A stretch of DNA of 64,000 nt, taken from Opitutus sp. ER46 (GTDB lineage Bacteria; Verrucomicrobiota; Verrucomicrobiia; Opitutales; Opitutaceae). This document shows, piece after piece, positions 43,646-52,197 of this stretch. The stretch covers positions 620,001-684,000 of the forward strand of contig NZ_QAYX01000025.1 of NCBI RefSeq assembly GCF_003054705.1. Reading direction: 5' to 3'. Under the pieces are notes generated by a model. That model had not been told where the DNA came from. It worked only from the letters and a program-made list of their open reading frames with translations, and ran no database searches. Every line of letters starts with the position of its first letter. Position 1 is the first letter of the stretch. Made by a program: the position numbers and the translations under genes.

Positions 43646-44529
43646 GTGACGTCGATGACGGTGCGCTCAGCTCGGGAAAAGGCGGACAACCCGAGGAGCA
43701 GGAAGATGAGCGTCGTGACCCACGCGCCCAGGGCGAGGGGGAGTGTCCACGAGCTTTCACCCAGAAGCGCCAGTTTGAATCCCTCCACCGGCGCGGTCAT
43801 GGGGTTCAGCGTCGCAACCCAGCGCCAGTTGGCTTCGCGCGAGATCATGGACAGCGGGTACACGACAGGGGTGGCGTAGAACCAGAGTTGCACCAGCACG
43901 GGCAGCACATGCTGGAGGTCGCGGTACTTACCGGTCGCCGCGGCGAGATTCAGACCAACGCCAAACGCCAGGAACATAATCTGGAGTTGGGAGAAGAGCA
44001 CGACCGGGATGGCTGCGTACCACGGCAGGCTCATTTGGATCGGCTCGGGACTCGTGACCCAATAGAAGCCCCAGAGCGCCGCGAACGTGCCAAATTGGAT
44101 GCCTAGCGCCACAAAATTGCCGACGAGTTGGGACAAGGGGACCGTGAGCCGCGGAAAGTAAATCTTCTCAAAGAGATGCGCATTGCCTGTGAAAGTCGCC
44201 GATACGGCTGGCATCGTCTGTGCGAAGTAGGTCCAGGAGAGCAGGCCGCACAAATAGAAGAGAACCGGTGGAGTGTGATCCGTCGGCAAGCGTGCGAGAC
44301 GGCCAAACACGACCGTGAACACGGCGGTCATCATCAGCGGTTGAAGCACAAACCACAGGGGACCAAGGAGGGTTTGGCGGTACTTGACCGAGAAATCTCG
44401 CCGCACGAACTGCCAGAAAAGGTCTCGGTAGGCCCACAGCTCTCGCCAAGGGACCCTCAACCAGCCCTTTGATGGTGCAATGACTACCTCAAGGGGCTTG
44501 ATACGTTCGGCTGGTGCTTTCGTAATCAA
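43642..44529 (-). CDS. wzm: polysaccharide ABC exporter permease
   Basis: Six-helix ABC-2 permease that pairs with Wzt. The 295-residue product carries DFSVKYRQTLLGPLWFVLQP, the conserved cytoplasmic entrance of the family, then helices with FYLCGLLSWTYFAQTMPAV and a late FYATPVVYPLSMI. The most likely start is TTG at 44529-44527 because no ATG or GTG lies upstream in a sensible place and the family N-terminus begins after MITKAPAERIKPLEV. It is the first gene of the long minus-strand run. Confidence 0.93.
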   Translation of the reverse strand: MITKAPAERIKPLEVVIAPSKGWLRVPWRELWAYRDLFWQFVRRDFSVKYRQTLLGPLWFVLQPLMMTAVFTVVFGRLARLPTDHTPPVLFYLCGLLSWTYFAQTMPAVSATFTGNAHLFEKIYFPRLTVPLSQLVGNFVALGIQFGTFAALWGFYWVTSPEPIQMSLPWYAAIPVVLFSQLQIMFLAFGVGLNLAAATGKYRDLQHVLPVLVQLWFYATPVVYPLSMISREANWRWVATLNPMTAPVEGFKLALLGESSWTLPLALGAWVTTLIFLLLGLSAFSRAERTVIDVT

Positions 44530-44691
44530 TTGGTTGTCAGTAAAAAGCTTCGCCCCATCACTTCTGATGGAAGCGATTATCGCGAGTGGTTGGGCATCGG
44601 ATGGCCACCGATCGGGGTTATAGGGACTTTCCCCTAGGAAGGAGAAGCCGAAACTGGCCGCCGACTTGCATGCCCGTTCGGCGCCGCCGCA
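44530..44691 (-). promoter_or_regulatory. probable promoter/leader region of the polysaccharide locus
   Basis: This 162-bp gap precedes wzm. On the minus strand a TATAAC -10-like box lies at 44622-44617, but no good -35 is present. Several small inverted repeats occur: CCATCA/TGATGG (44555-44570), TAGGG/CCCTA (near 44621-44636) and ATCGG/CCGAT. A leader of about 90 nt would include two of them. No JUMPstart/ops element was recognised. Confidence 0.35.
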
Positions 44692-45234
44692 TCACGCGCA
44701 AATCGCGCGGCCGATTTCCGCAGCCTTCTCGGGTGAGAACAGCTTCTCAACGAGCATCAGGCCGAAATCGATCGCCGTCCCTGCTCCGCGGGAGGTGAGA
44801 ATTCTACCATCTGCCACCACCCGCTCATCGGCCAGAATCGCGGGCAACTCGTTCGCCACTGAGAAGTGAGCTGTGTAGCGACGGCCCAGCAGAAGCCCCG
44901 CATCGTTTAGCGTCGTCGGTGCCGCGCAGATTGCCGCGAGCCACTTGCCCGCGGCATCATGACGCTGAATCAGATCAGCCACCCGCGGATCGGCGCGCAG
45001 GTGCTTCACTCCCGGACCTCCGGGAAGGAAGAGCAGGTCGAAGGTCTTCGTCTCGACCGCTGCGAGCGTGGTGTCGGCATGCAGCGTAACGCCACATCGC
45101 CCGGTCACGTGGATGTTGTCACCTAACGCCGCGGTGGTGACGTCGGCGCCGGCGCGGCGCAACAGATCGATTGGAGCCAGCGCCTCAATCTCCTCAAATC
45201 CCTCGGCGAAGATCGCGAGCACTTGGGTAGCCAT
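44692..45234 (-). CDS. DJ-1/PfpI family protein
   Basis: The 180-residue product fits the DJ-1 subfamily: Glu15 in AEGFEEIEA, LFLPGGPGVKHLRADPR, the nucleophile Cys103 in AAICAAPTTL and a His in RRYTAHFSVANEL. Members act as redox-sensitive chaperones or as glyoxalase III/deglycase-type enzymes; the exact role here is undetermined. It is transcribed with the same polarity as the polysaccharide run but sits on the far side of the proposed promoter region, so it is probably separate. Confidence 0.88.
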   Translation of the reverse strand: MATQVLAIFAEGFEEIEALAPIDLLRRAGADVTTAALGDNIHVTGRCGVTLHADTTLAAVETKTFDLLFLPGGPGVKHLRADPRVADLIQRHDAAGKWLAAICAAPTTLNDAGLLLGRRYTAHFSVANELPAILADERVVADGRILTSRGAGTAIDFGLMLVEKLFSPEKAAEIGRAICA

Positions 45235-45385
45235 GGAGGTAGTTCAAGCTCTCGGGTTCGGGTTGAGAAGGACATTCTGGGCTCGGAATGCCGGCCGGCG
45301 TCCCAAGGTGGGGGCGCATGCGCAAGCGGTTTGTTGAGGCTCCGGTTGAGGGATTCCGCCCGTTGCACATGCTCTGAGGCTCCCT

Positions 45386-46408
45386 ATGGCTGAATCCGCG
45401 CAAGCTTCGCACCTCCCGCTGTCGGCGGAGACGATCTCCAGTCTCCGCGGACGATCGCTCTTTGTGACGGGCTGCGGGTACGTTGGCTCGGTGGTGGCGA
45501 TCGAGGCTCTGAGGCTCGGCCTCGAGGTCGTCGCGCTTACGCGCAATGCGGCCACGGCGTCCACGCTTGGGGCCGCCGGCGTGAAGCCGATCGTGGCCGA
45601 TCTGGCGTCGGATTCCTGGCATCGTGAACTCAGATCCGCGCCGGACTTTGTACTGAACTGTGTGAGTTCCGGCGGGGGCGGGGTGGACGGATACCGGCGG
45701 TCCTACCTGAACGGCATGCAGTCACTGTTACGCTGGGCCAGGGCGGTTGGCGGCGTGGAGACGATTGTCTACACGAGCAGCACCTCGGTCTATTCTGACG
45801 GTGGTGGACGGCGCGTGGAGGAGACTGCTCTTGATCCGATCGCCGTCGCCCGACACCCAGCGGTTGTTGGCACCGCCGCGAACAGCGCGATGGAAGCGAG
45901 GCTGTTCGCGGTAGACCGGAGGGAGATTCTTCGCGCGACCGAACGTGAACTCGTGCAGGCGGGCGACGCGTGCGGCCGCTGGTTCGTGCTGCGACTCGCC
46001 GGAATCTACGGGCCGTCGCGACATGGGCTGCTCGATCAGGTGCGTTCCGGCGAGGCGTCTGGGTCTGGTGAGACGCACCTCAATCTGGCGCATCGCGACG
46101 ATATCGCGTCCGCGATCCTGGAGTGCTTTGGCGCACCGGTGGACGTTCGCAACCAAGCGTTCAACGTGGCTGACGACCAGCCGACCCGAAAGGCGGAGGT
46201 CGTCACGTGGTTGGCCGCTCAACTCGGCTGTCCGATGCCACGCTTCTCAGGAACTGCAGCTGCAGGGCGCACCCGGCTTACGCCGGATCGTCTGATCAGC
46301 AACGCCAAGCTAAAGGCAATCCTTGGCTGGCGTCCGCGCTTTCCAAGCTACCGCGAAGGGTATCAGGCAATCCTGCGTGACGGCGGTGCCACGTCAGCCG
46401 TCTCCTGA
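45386..46408 (+). CDS. NAD-dependent epimerase/dehydratase family protein
   Basis: Extended short-chain dehydrogenase of 340 residues. The Rossmann motif reads FVTGCGYVGSVVAIEAL (GXXGXXG), and YTSSTSVYSDGGG holds the Ser/Tyr region, although the usual YXXXK is not obvious: the following segment is divergent. FVLRLAGIYGPSRHGLLDQV and IASAILECF match YeeZ/YbjS-like or NAD-dependent epimerase homologues. It may act on a nucleotide sugar or another small molecule. The ATG at 45386 has a 25-residue leader before the Rossmann strand. It is not in the polysaccharide run. Confidence 0.78.
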   Translation: MAESAQASHLPLSAETISSLRGRSLFVTGCGYVGSVVAIEALRLGLEVVALTRNAATASTLGAAGVKPIVADLASDSWHRELRSAPDFVLNCVSSGGGGVDGYRRSYLNGMQSLLRWARAVGGVETIVYTSSTSVYSDGGGRRVEETALDPIAVARHPAVVGTAANSAMEARLFAVDRREILRATERELVQAGDACGRWFVLRLAGIYGPSRHGLLDQVRSGEASGSGETHLNLAHRDDIASAILECFGAPVDVRNQAFNVADDQPTRKAEVVTWLAAQLGCPMPRFSGTAAAGRTRLTPDRLISNAKLKAILGWRPRFPSYREGYQAILRDGGATSAVS

Positions 46409-46551
46409 AGCATGGGTGCCGGCGGTGGCGTCCCGTCGTGGCGCCGCTTGTCGAGATGAGCTTCCCTGCCGCCGGGAGAATTCGCTTGCAGGGAGCCGAT
46501 GCTGATTAGTCTCCGGAGTTAACTCATTCGTCAGCCCAAACCCTTTCACCT

Positions 46552-46860
46552 ATGGCCGGTCTCGGAAAACTCGTAAAGCAGGCTCAGAAAATGCAGCGCG
46601 GCATCGAGGCGCTCCAAACCCAACTCGAGGCAAAGGAGTTCGAAGTCACGAGCGGTGGCGGCGCCGTGAAGGTGAAGATCAACGGCACGGGCAAGTTTCT
46701 CGGACTGACGCTGGATCCTGAGTTCTTGAAGGAAGACTCCAAGCTGGTGGCCGAGACGGTGCTCGCGGCCATCCAGGACGCGGCCAAGCAGTCGAAGGAG
46801 TACAACGAGGCCGAGATGCAGAAAGTCACCGGCGCCTTCCAGATGCCCGGATTCATGTGA
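46552..46860 (+). CDS. ybaB: YbaB/EbfC family nucleoid-associated protein
   Basis: Small dimeric DNA-binding protein of 102 residues. It matches the family along its length: GLGKLVKQAQKMQRGIEALQ at the start, EVTSGGGAVKVKINGTG in the beta-sheet and LDPEFLKEDSKLVAETVLAAI in the terminal helices. It is encoded directly upstream of recR with a GTGA overlap, the conserved order in most bacteria. Regulation by co-transcription with recR is expected. Confidence 0.93.
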   Translation: MAGLGKLVKQAQKMQRGIEALQTQLEAKEFEVTSGGGAVKVKINGTGKFLGLTLDPEFLKEDSKLVAETVLAAIQDAAKQSKEYNEAEMQKVTGAFQMPGFM

Positions 46861-47483
46861 CGCGGGCCGAGCCGCCTGCTCACCTCATGACGCCCGCGTT
46901 CGAACGCCTGCAGAAGACGCTGAAGCAGCTTCCGGGCGTCGGCTTTCGTTCGGCCGAGCGGATTGCATTGCACCTGCTGGTCGAGAAACCGGCCCGGCTT
47001 CCGGCGCTCGTTACGGCGTTGGAGGAGGCGGCGCGCTCGGTCCGTCGTTGCGAGCGCTGTGGCAATCTCGCTGAAGGCGAACTCTGCGAGATTTGTGCGG
47101 ACGAGAAGCGAGAGCGCTCGCTCGTCTGTGTGGTGGAGCAGGTGCCCGACCTTGTCGCGATCGAGCGGAGCGGGGCGTATCGCGGCGTCTACCACGTCCT
47201 GCACGGCAAGCTCTCTCCGATCCACGGCGTCGGCCCCGAGGATCTGAATCTCGCTTCGCTTGAACGCCGACTGCAATCCGGTGAAATCACGGAGCTGATC
47301 CTGGCATTGTCCAACGAAGTTGAGGGCGAGGCCACCTGCCACTACATCACCCAACACCTGCCAGCCGATCGAAAGGTCGATGTGACTCGCATCGGCTTCG
47401 GCCTGCCCAGCGGTGGCGGCGTCCTGTACGCCGATTCGGTCACCCTGAAGAGCGCCCTCGAAGGTCGACGGACCTACTCTTGA
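46857..47483 (+). CDS. recR: recombination mediator RecR
   Basis: Loads RecA with RecO/RecF at gapped DNA. The 208-residue product has the helix-hairpin-helix QLPGVGFRSAERIALHLL, a C4 zinc finger (Cys65, 68, 77, 80), a Toprim domain (SLVCVVEQVPDLVAIE) and the C-terminal VTRIGFGLPSGGGVLYADS Walker-B-like tail. The GTG at 46857 overlaps the ybaB stop; an ATG at 46887 would also give a RecR of normal length. Confidence 0.95.
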   Translation: MTRAEPPAHLMTPAFERLQKTLKQLPGVGFRSAERIALHLLVEKPARLPALVTALEEAARSVRRCERCGNLAEGELCEICADEKRERSLVCVVEQVPDLVAIERSGAYRGVYHVLHGKLSPIHGVGPEDLNLASLERRLQSGEITELILALSNEVEGEATCHYITQHLPADRKVDVTRIGFGLPSGGGVLYADSVTLKSALEGRRTYS

Positions 47484-47497
47484 AATCGGGTCAAGCT

Positions 47498-47571
47498 TGG
47501 TGCGGGCGGCGGGAATCGAACCCGCCTCTCATGCTTGGGAAGCACACGTTCTACCGATGAACTACGCCCGC
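47498..47571 (-). tRNA. tRNA-Gly (anticodon CCC), CCA encoded
   Basis: On the minus strand the cloverleaf closes fully: acceptor GCGGGCG/CGCCCGC, D stem GTTC/GAAC, anticodon stem TGTGC/GCATG with loop TTCCCAA, T arm GCGGG-TTCGATT-CCCGC, discriminator A and encoded CCA. The loop places CCC at the anticodon, reading GGG codons. It converges on recR and lies 14 bp beyond its stop. Confidence 0.95.
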
Positions 47572-47749
47572 AAGGGACGGGCAAGAAGGAGGCCAATCTC
47601 GGGGGCGTTGACAACCGGAAAATGGGGATCGCTGCGTTGAGGGAATGGGCTGGCGGCCGAAATGCAGGCCGGTGTGCCTCAGCGGTAGTCGTGGCTCCGC
47701 GGTGCTCGGAGTGAGTTTGTCGTTGCAGGGTGGGGCAAGCGGAGGTGGT

Positions 47750-49282
47750 TCAACGGCTGAGTTCCAGCAGGAAGGCGCCTGTTCGGCGATGTTCGCGGAT
47801 GGTCTTCCATCCGGCATCGGCAACCGCGGCGCGCGCGGCCCTCTCGGTGGCGTCGTCAAGGTGTGACATGAGCAACCAGGCAGCGCGGGCAGGGAGTCTC
47901 TGGAGCCGGGAAGCCAGGGTGTCGTCGTGTGGCAGAAACACGGCTACCGGCAACGGGAGTTTCGCGGCGTAATACCGGTACGGCGTTTCGGCGCCGAGCA
48001 CGACGACCGGCACATCCGGTTTCGTCGTTCGCGTGATCTGTTCGAGCAAGGGGCGGACTTCTTCGACTTCCGTCCCACGGATCGCCGTTCGTACCGTGTA
48101 GGCAACCGGTGAGAACAACGCGACGGCAACCAGAACCCCGAGAACGTAGCGGTGGGTTCGAGTCGCTTCGTGGATCGCGTCGATGCCCGCGCCGCACAGC
48201 AGCACGGCTCCCGGGACGCTGAAAAGCAGCAGGCGTCCTTGGAAGGGGTAGGCGTGAAGGCCGGACGCGAGTGCGGCGAGGAGCAGCGGGCCGGCACAAC
48301 TGGCCGTTATCCACCAAAGCCGTTGGCGGACGAACCTCAGCATCCCGATCACCGCGAGCGCCAGCATGAGATTCCGGGAGGAGTGAAGTCCGCCAACGTC
48401 CTCAAAGAAACCGAACACCTGTGAGGTGTACCACGTGAGGTCAGCGGCCGAACGGGGAGGCACTGGCATGAATGCGCCGTGCGCGAGCCAATAGTCCACC
48501 ATGCCGGGGATCGCGTAATTGCGACGGGCAAAAGACAGGTAACAAAGCGCGCAACTCCCAGCGGCCGTCGCGGCGATGACGGCCAAAACGAAGAATCCCT
48601 GCGAGTTCTTGGCCGCGATTGCCCTGAAGCCTCCCGCCGTGAGGGTCGCGGCGAAGACAAAGACAGATGGGAAGGACAGCCATGGGGAGATGATCGCCAA
48701 CAGCGCCGGGATCAGGAGCCCTCTCCAGGTATTGGCTCCCGTCTCCACGAGGCGTTGAAGTGAAAGTATGATGGCGATCGATACGAGGGCGTCGCACCCA
48801 TAGGGCTTGAACTCGTTCGAGTAGAAAATGAGCGCGCTCGAACTGGCGACGAGGGCCAGTGAGAACAGCGTTCCGGCGCGGCCGAGGTAGCGCGATGCGA
48901 GCACGTAAAACAGCGGAGCGATCAAGAGTCCGGCGCCAAGCGGTATCAGCCGAAGCGTCCACTCATGGATTCCAAATGAGTCGACCACCCATTTCGTGCC
49001 AAGGAGGAAGGCTGGAGGCGCCGCCTGGTTGAACGCCAGCGGCTCCAAGAGCTGGGCGAGGGACCGATCGAGAAAGTTGCAGGCGAGTGACGCCTCATCG
49101 AGCCACAGCGAGCGGTTGTGAAGGGTATCGCGCAGCCGCAGCAGGGTGGCGGCGGCAATTAGGAGCACTATCGGCCAGGGGCCGTGGCAGAAGCGTCGCC
49201 ACGCTGACATGGCGTTTGGCGATGGATTCCTTGCATCGGACGGATCCATGCGGGGTGTAGGGGAAGGCGTTTCAACAGCCAT
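47750..49282 (-). CDS. integral membrane glycosyltransferase, PMT/ArnT-like (GT-C)
   Basis: From the ATG at 49282 the product has 510 residues with about ten hydrophobic segments. The GT-C motif is LWLDEASLACNFL (Asp62-Glu63) after the first helix, as in ArnT and protein O-mannosyltransferases. The C-terminal 90 residues are soluble and periplasmic. It may transfer a sugar from a polyprenyl phosphate donor to a lipid or protein. The start is uncertain: in-frame ATGs occur at 49327, 49249 and 49210. It is separate from the polysaccharide run. Confidence 0.72.
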   Translation of the reverse strand: MAVETPSPTPRMDPSDARNPSPNAMSAWRRFCHGPWPIVLLIAAATLLRLRDTLHNRSLWLDEASLACNFLDRSLAQLLEPLAFNQAAPPAFLLGTKWVVDSFGIHEWTLRLIPLGAGLLIAPLFYVLASRYLGRAGTLFSLALVASSSALIFYSNEFKPYGCDALVSIAIILSLQRLVETGANTWRGLLIPALLAIISPWLSFPSVFVFAATLTAGGFRAIAAKNSQGFFVLAVIAATAAGSCALCYLSFARRNYAIPGMVDYWLAHGAFMPVPPRSAADLTWYTSQVFGFFEDVGGLHSSRNLMLALAVIGMLRFVRQRLWWITASCAGPLLLAALASGLHAYPFQGRLLLFSVPGAVLLCGAGIDAIHEATRTHRYVLGVLVAVALFSPVAYTVRTAIRGTEVEEVRPLLEQITRTTKPDVPVVVLGAETPYRYYAAKLPLPVAVFLPHDDTLASRLQRLPARAAWLLMSHLDDATERAARAAVADAGWKTIREHRRTGAFLLELSR

Positions 49283-49525
49283 GGCGTTCGGGGCAAGCGG
49301 GCGACGCATCCTTCTGCGCAAGGCCATGAAAATCAATGGCCGAACCAACGCGGCAAACGGCGCGGCCGGCTGAATCCGGCGCACGGCTCTACTTCATTGC
49401 CCGGCGGTCGCCGCACGACTTGGGCGTGTCTACTGGCTCAAGGCTCGCACTCCGACGTGCGAGGGCACCGACCGAATCCGATGCTTTCGCCGTCGTTGCC
49501 GAGGCCGACTACGAGTGCATTCGCC

Positions 49526-49544
49526 GCCCCGCGGCCGCCGGGGC
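49526..49544 (-). terminator. GC-rich hairpin just after dxs
   Basis: GCCCCG and CGGGGC arms with a 7-nt loop begin on the base after the dxs stop codon. No U tract follows, so it may be a weak or rho-assisted terminator. A second hairpin (CTCGCAC/GTGCGAG, 49444-49463) lies farther downstream. Confidence 0.3.
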
Positions 49545-51479
49545 CTACACGTCGGCTTCGACTTGTTCGGCGTGGAGGTTGCGCCAGCGGGAAAGGATGC
49601 GGTGGCGGATCGCCTCGGGCGAGAGGCCGTAGGCGGCGCGGAGGATTTCCACGCTGCTGCCGTGTTCCACGAACTTGTCCGGCCAGCCGATGCGTTCCAC
49701 GGTCGTGGGGCAGTCTCCTTCCTGCAGCGCCTCGAGCACGGCACTGCCAAAGCCGCCGGCGAGCACGTGGTCCTCCATCGTCACCAGCAGCGGAATACAC
49801 GCGGCGTGGCTCAGGAGGAGGGTGCGGTCGAGCGGCTTCACGAAACGCGCGTTCACGACGCCCACCGAGAGGTTCTCCTCGAGCGCGAGCTGCTCGGCGA
49901 GCCGCAGCGCGTCCGGCACCATGTTACCGAGCGCCCAGATCATGATGTTCGAGCCTTCGCGCAGCACTTCGGCGTGGCCGACGGGCAGCACGCCGGGCTG
50001 CTCCTTGATCTTCGCGCCGGTGCCGGCCCCGCGCGGGTAGCGGATGAAGCCGGGCCCCGGCAGCTGCAGGCTGGTGTGCAACATATCCACGAGCTCGTCC
50101 TCGTCTTTCGGCTGCATCACCACCGCATTGGGTACGCAGCGGAGGAACGACAGATCGAACAGGCCGTGGTGCGTCGGGCCGTCGTTCGGCGACAGTCCCG
50201 CGCGGTCCATGCAGAAGGTCACGGGCAGGTTCTGCAGCGCCACATCGTGGATCACCTGATCGTAGGCGCGCTGCATGAACGTCGAGTAGATCGCGCACAC
50301 CGGGCGCAGCCCCTTCGTGGCCATGCCGGCGGCGAACAGCACCGCGTGTTCTTCCGCAATGCCGACGTCGAAAAACTGCTGGGGCAGGGCGGTCGCCAGG
50401 TGCGAGAGTCCGGTGCCGCTGGGCATCGCACCGGTGATGCCGATGATCGCGGGATTGGCCCTCGCGAAACGCGTGAGCGCCTGGCCAAACACGTCCTGGT
50501 AGTTGGGCGGACTGCCGGCCGACGACTTCCGGTTCTCGCCGGTGACCGGATCGTAGGGCGCCGCGCCGTGGAACTTCTCCGGATGCGCGACGGCCGCCGG
50601 GAGTCCGCGCCCCTTCTTGGTCAGCACGTGGATGACGACTGGGACGTCGCACGCCTTCGCAAACAGCAGATTCTTGTGCAGAGCCTCGAAATCGTGTCCG
50701 TCCACCGGCCCGAGATAGCGCAGCCCGAATTTCTCGAACAGCGACGACTCGACGATGAAGTCCTTCGTCTCCCGCTTCCACTTCTGGTACAGCCGGTTCA
50801 TCTCCACGCCGCCCGGGAAGCTCTTGAAGAAGTTCTCCACGTCGTGGTGGAGCTTGTTGTAAGTCGGACTCGTGCTGATCCGGTTCAGATACCGGGCGAT
50901 CGCGCCGACGTTCTTCGCGATGGACCACTCGTTGTCGTTCAGGATGACGACGAGCCGCTTCGTGCAGCTCACGACGTTGTTGAGCGCCTCAAGCGTCACG
51001 CCGCAGGTGAACGCCGCGTCCCCGCAGACCGCCACCACGTGCTCGCTGGTGCCGCGCACGTCCCGCGCCGTGGCCATGCCCAGCGCGGCGGAGAGGGCGG
51101 TGCCCGCGTGCCCGGCGCCAAAGGCATCGTGCGGACTCTCCGGCCGATAAGTGAACCCGCTCGCGCCACCCGTCTGGCGCAGGCCGCGAAACGTCTCGCC
51201 GCCGCGGCCGGTAAGCAGCTTGTGCACGTAGCCCTGGTGGCCGACGTCGAACACGATCTGGTCCGTCGGCGTATCGAACACGCGGTGCAATGCGATCGTC
51301 AGCTCCACCACGCCGAGGTTGGGCCCGATGTGGCCGCCGTTGCGCGATGTCACCGCGATCAGTTCCTCGCGGATTTCCTGGGCGAGCTGTGGAAGTTGGA
51401 CCGGAGGCAGGCCGCGGAGATCGGCCGGGCTGTGGATGGAGTCGAGCAACCGGGCCGAAGTGGGGACGGGATTGTTCAT
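49545..51479 (-). CDS. dxs: 1-deoxy-D-xylulose-5-phosphate synthase
   Basis: First enzyme of the MEP isoprenoid pathway: condenses pyruvate and glyceraldehyde-3-phosphate with thiamine diphosphate. The 644-residue product has the TPP-binding VAVCGDAAFTCGVTLEALNN with later NDNEWSIAKNVG, the Glu in VGIAEEHAVLFAAG and transketolase C-terminal motifs. Isoprenoid supply feeds undecaprenyl phosphate used by the polysaccharide locus, but the two are not linked genetically. It follows xseB by 20 bp; the pairing xseB-dxs is a common order. Confidence 0.96.
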   Translation of the reverse strand: MNNPVPTSARLLDSIHSPADLRGLPPVQLPQLAQEIREELIAVTSRNGGHIGPNLGVVELTIALHRVFDTPTDQIVFDVGHQGYVHKLLTGRGGETFRGLRQTGGASGFTYRPESPHDAFGAGHAGTALSAALGMATARDVRGTSEHVVAVCGDAAFTCGVTLEALNNVVSCTKRLVVILNDNEWSIAKNVGAIARYLNRISTSPTYNKLHHDVENFFKSFPGGVEMNRLYQKWKRETKDFIVESSLFEKFGLRYLGPVDGHDFEALHKNLLFAKACDVPVVIHVLTKKGRGLPAAVAHPEKFHGAAPYDPVTGENRKSSAGSPPNYQDVFGQALTRFARANPAIIGITGAMPSGTGLSHLATALPQQFFDVGIAEEHAVLFAAGMATKGLRPVCAIYSTFMQRAYDQVIHDVALQNLPVTFCMDRAGLSPNDGPTHHGLFDLSFLRCVPNAVVMQPKDEDELVDMLHTSLQLPGPGFIRYPRGAGTGAKIKEQPGVLPVGHAEVLREGSNIMIWALGNMVPDALRLAEQLALEENLSVGVVNARFVKPLDRTLLLSHAACIPLLVTMEDHVLAGGFGSAVLEALQEGDCPTTVERIGWPDKFVEHGSSVEILRAAYGLSPEAIRHRILSRWRNLHAEQVEADV

Positions 51480-51499
51480 CAGGAGGCAGGCAGGGGAGC

Positions 51500-51778
51500 T
51501 CAGGCGTCGCGCTCGGTTTCGAACTTCTCGAACGCGACGGACCCATCCTTCTGCTTTTTCAGCTGCTCGATCTTGAGTTCCGCGTCCTTCAATCGCGTTT
51601 CGCAGACCTTGAGCAGCCGGTTGCCTTCTTCAAATTTGGCCAACAGCTCCGCGAGCGGCACCTCGCCGGATTCCATGGACTCCACGATGGATTCGAGCTT
51701 CTCGAGGGCCGTCTCGAACGGGAGTTGGGTGTCTTGGGCTTCCACAGTCGGGCTAACGTTGCGGTGGAGGTCGGCCAT
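51500..51778 (-). CDS. xseB: exodeoxyribonuclease VII small subunit
   Basis: The 92-residue protein matches XseB: LPFETALEKLESIVESMESG, then EVPLAELLAKFEEGNRLLKV and CETRLKDAELKIEQLK, two helices that bind the large subunit. The last 20 residues are acidic-basic mixed and extend past the usual end. The ATG at 51778 gives a standard N-terminus; an ATG at 51847 would add 23 residues without homology. XseA is not in the window. Confidence 0.9.
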   Translation of the reverse strand: MADLHRNVSPTVEAQDTQLPFETALEKLESIVESMESGEVPLAELLAKFEEGNRLLKVCETRLKDAELKIEQLKKQKDGSVAFEKFETERDA

Positions 51779-52197
51779 TTCAAGCCTAGGCCCGCCTGCC
51801 TTTCGGACCGCCGCAGGAGCCTTCCGGTCGGGCAAGATGCCCGTCATATTTCTACCTCAGGCGCGGTCGCAACCGTCGGCATATCCATGCGCCCGCTGGG
51901 CCCGGTTTAGCCACCTTTCGCCCCCTCGCTTCCCCAGTTACCTCGCGCCATTCAGCCATTTGCGCGGCGTGGCAGCCTCACCACCTGGTGCGGGACGGTG
52001 CAACTGGTTGGCTCGAAGTGGCGTAGCCGCGCATCCCCCGGAGCCGCGTGCGCGCGTGATCCTCCCGGCTGGGCCGGCGCCGCCTCACGCGTTCCGCGCG
52101 TCGGGTCCACGAACCGACCGACGGTCTGCCGCGCCTCTCCGACCGCGCCCCGAGGTTTTAGGTTGGCGCGCTCCGGCGTTTTGCATGCAGTGACGCC
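51779..52197. other. intergenic region, no gene recognised
   Basis: This 419-bp stretch between the divergent xseB and M48 genes must contain both promoters, but no convincing -35/-10 pair, terminator, repeat or small gene was seen. The open frames across it are arginine- and proline-rich and look like shadows. Confidence 0.5.

Noticed and set aside
44530-44691. RfaH/JUMPstart (ops) element before wzm
   Set aside because: No GGCGGTAGCGTGC-like sequence was found on the minus strand.
45314-45323. Palindrome GCGCATGCGC
   Set aside because: It consists of simple alternating purine-pyrimidine GC steps, expected by chance at this GC content, and is not placed near a good promoter.
47498-47571. 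Reading the tRNA anticodon as TCC
   Set aside because: With the 5-bp stem TGTGC/GCATG the seven-base loop is TTCCCAA, so the anticodon is CCC.
49515-52193. Plus-strand open frame of 892 codons opposite dxs
   Set aside because: It is the antisense of dxs and xseB, both of which have complete family signatures. High GC makes such shadow frames common.
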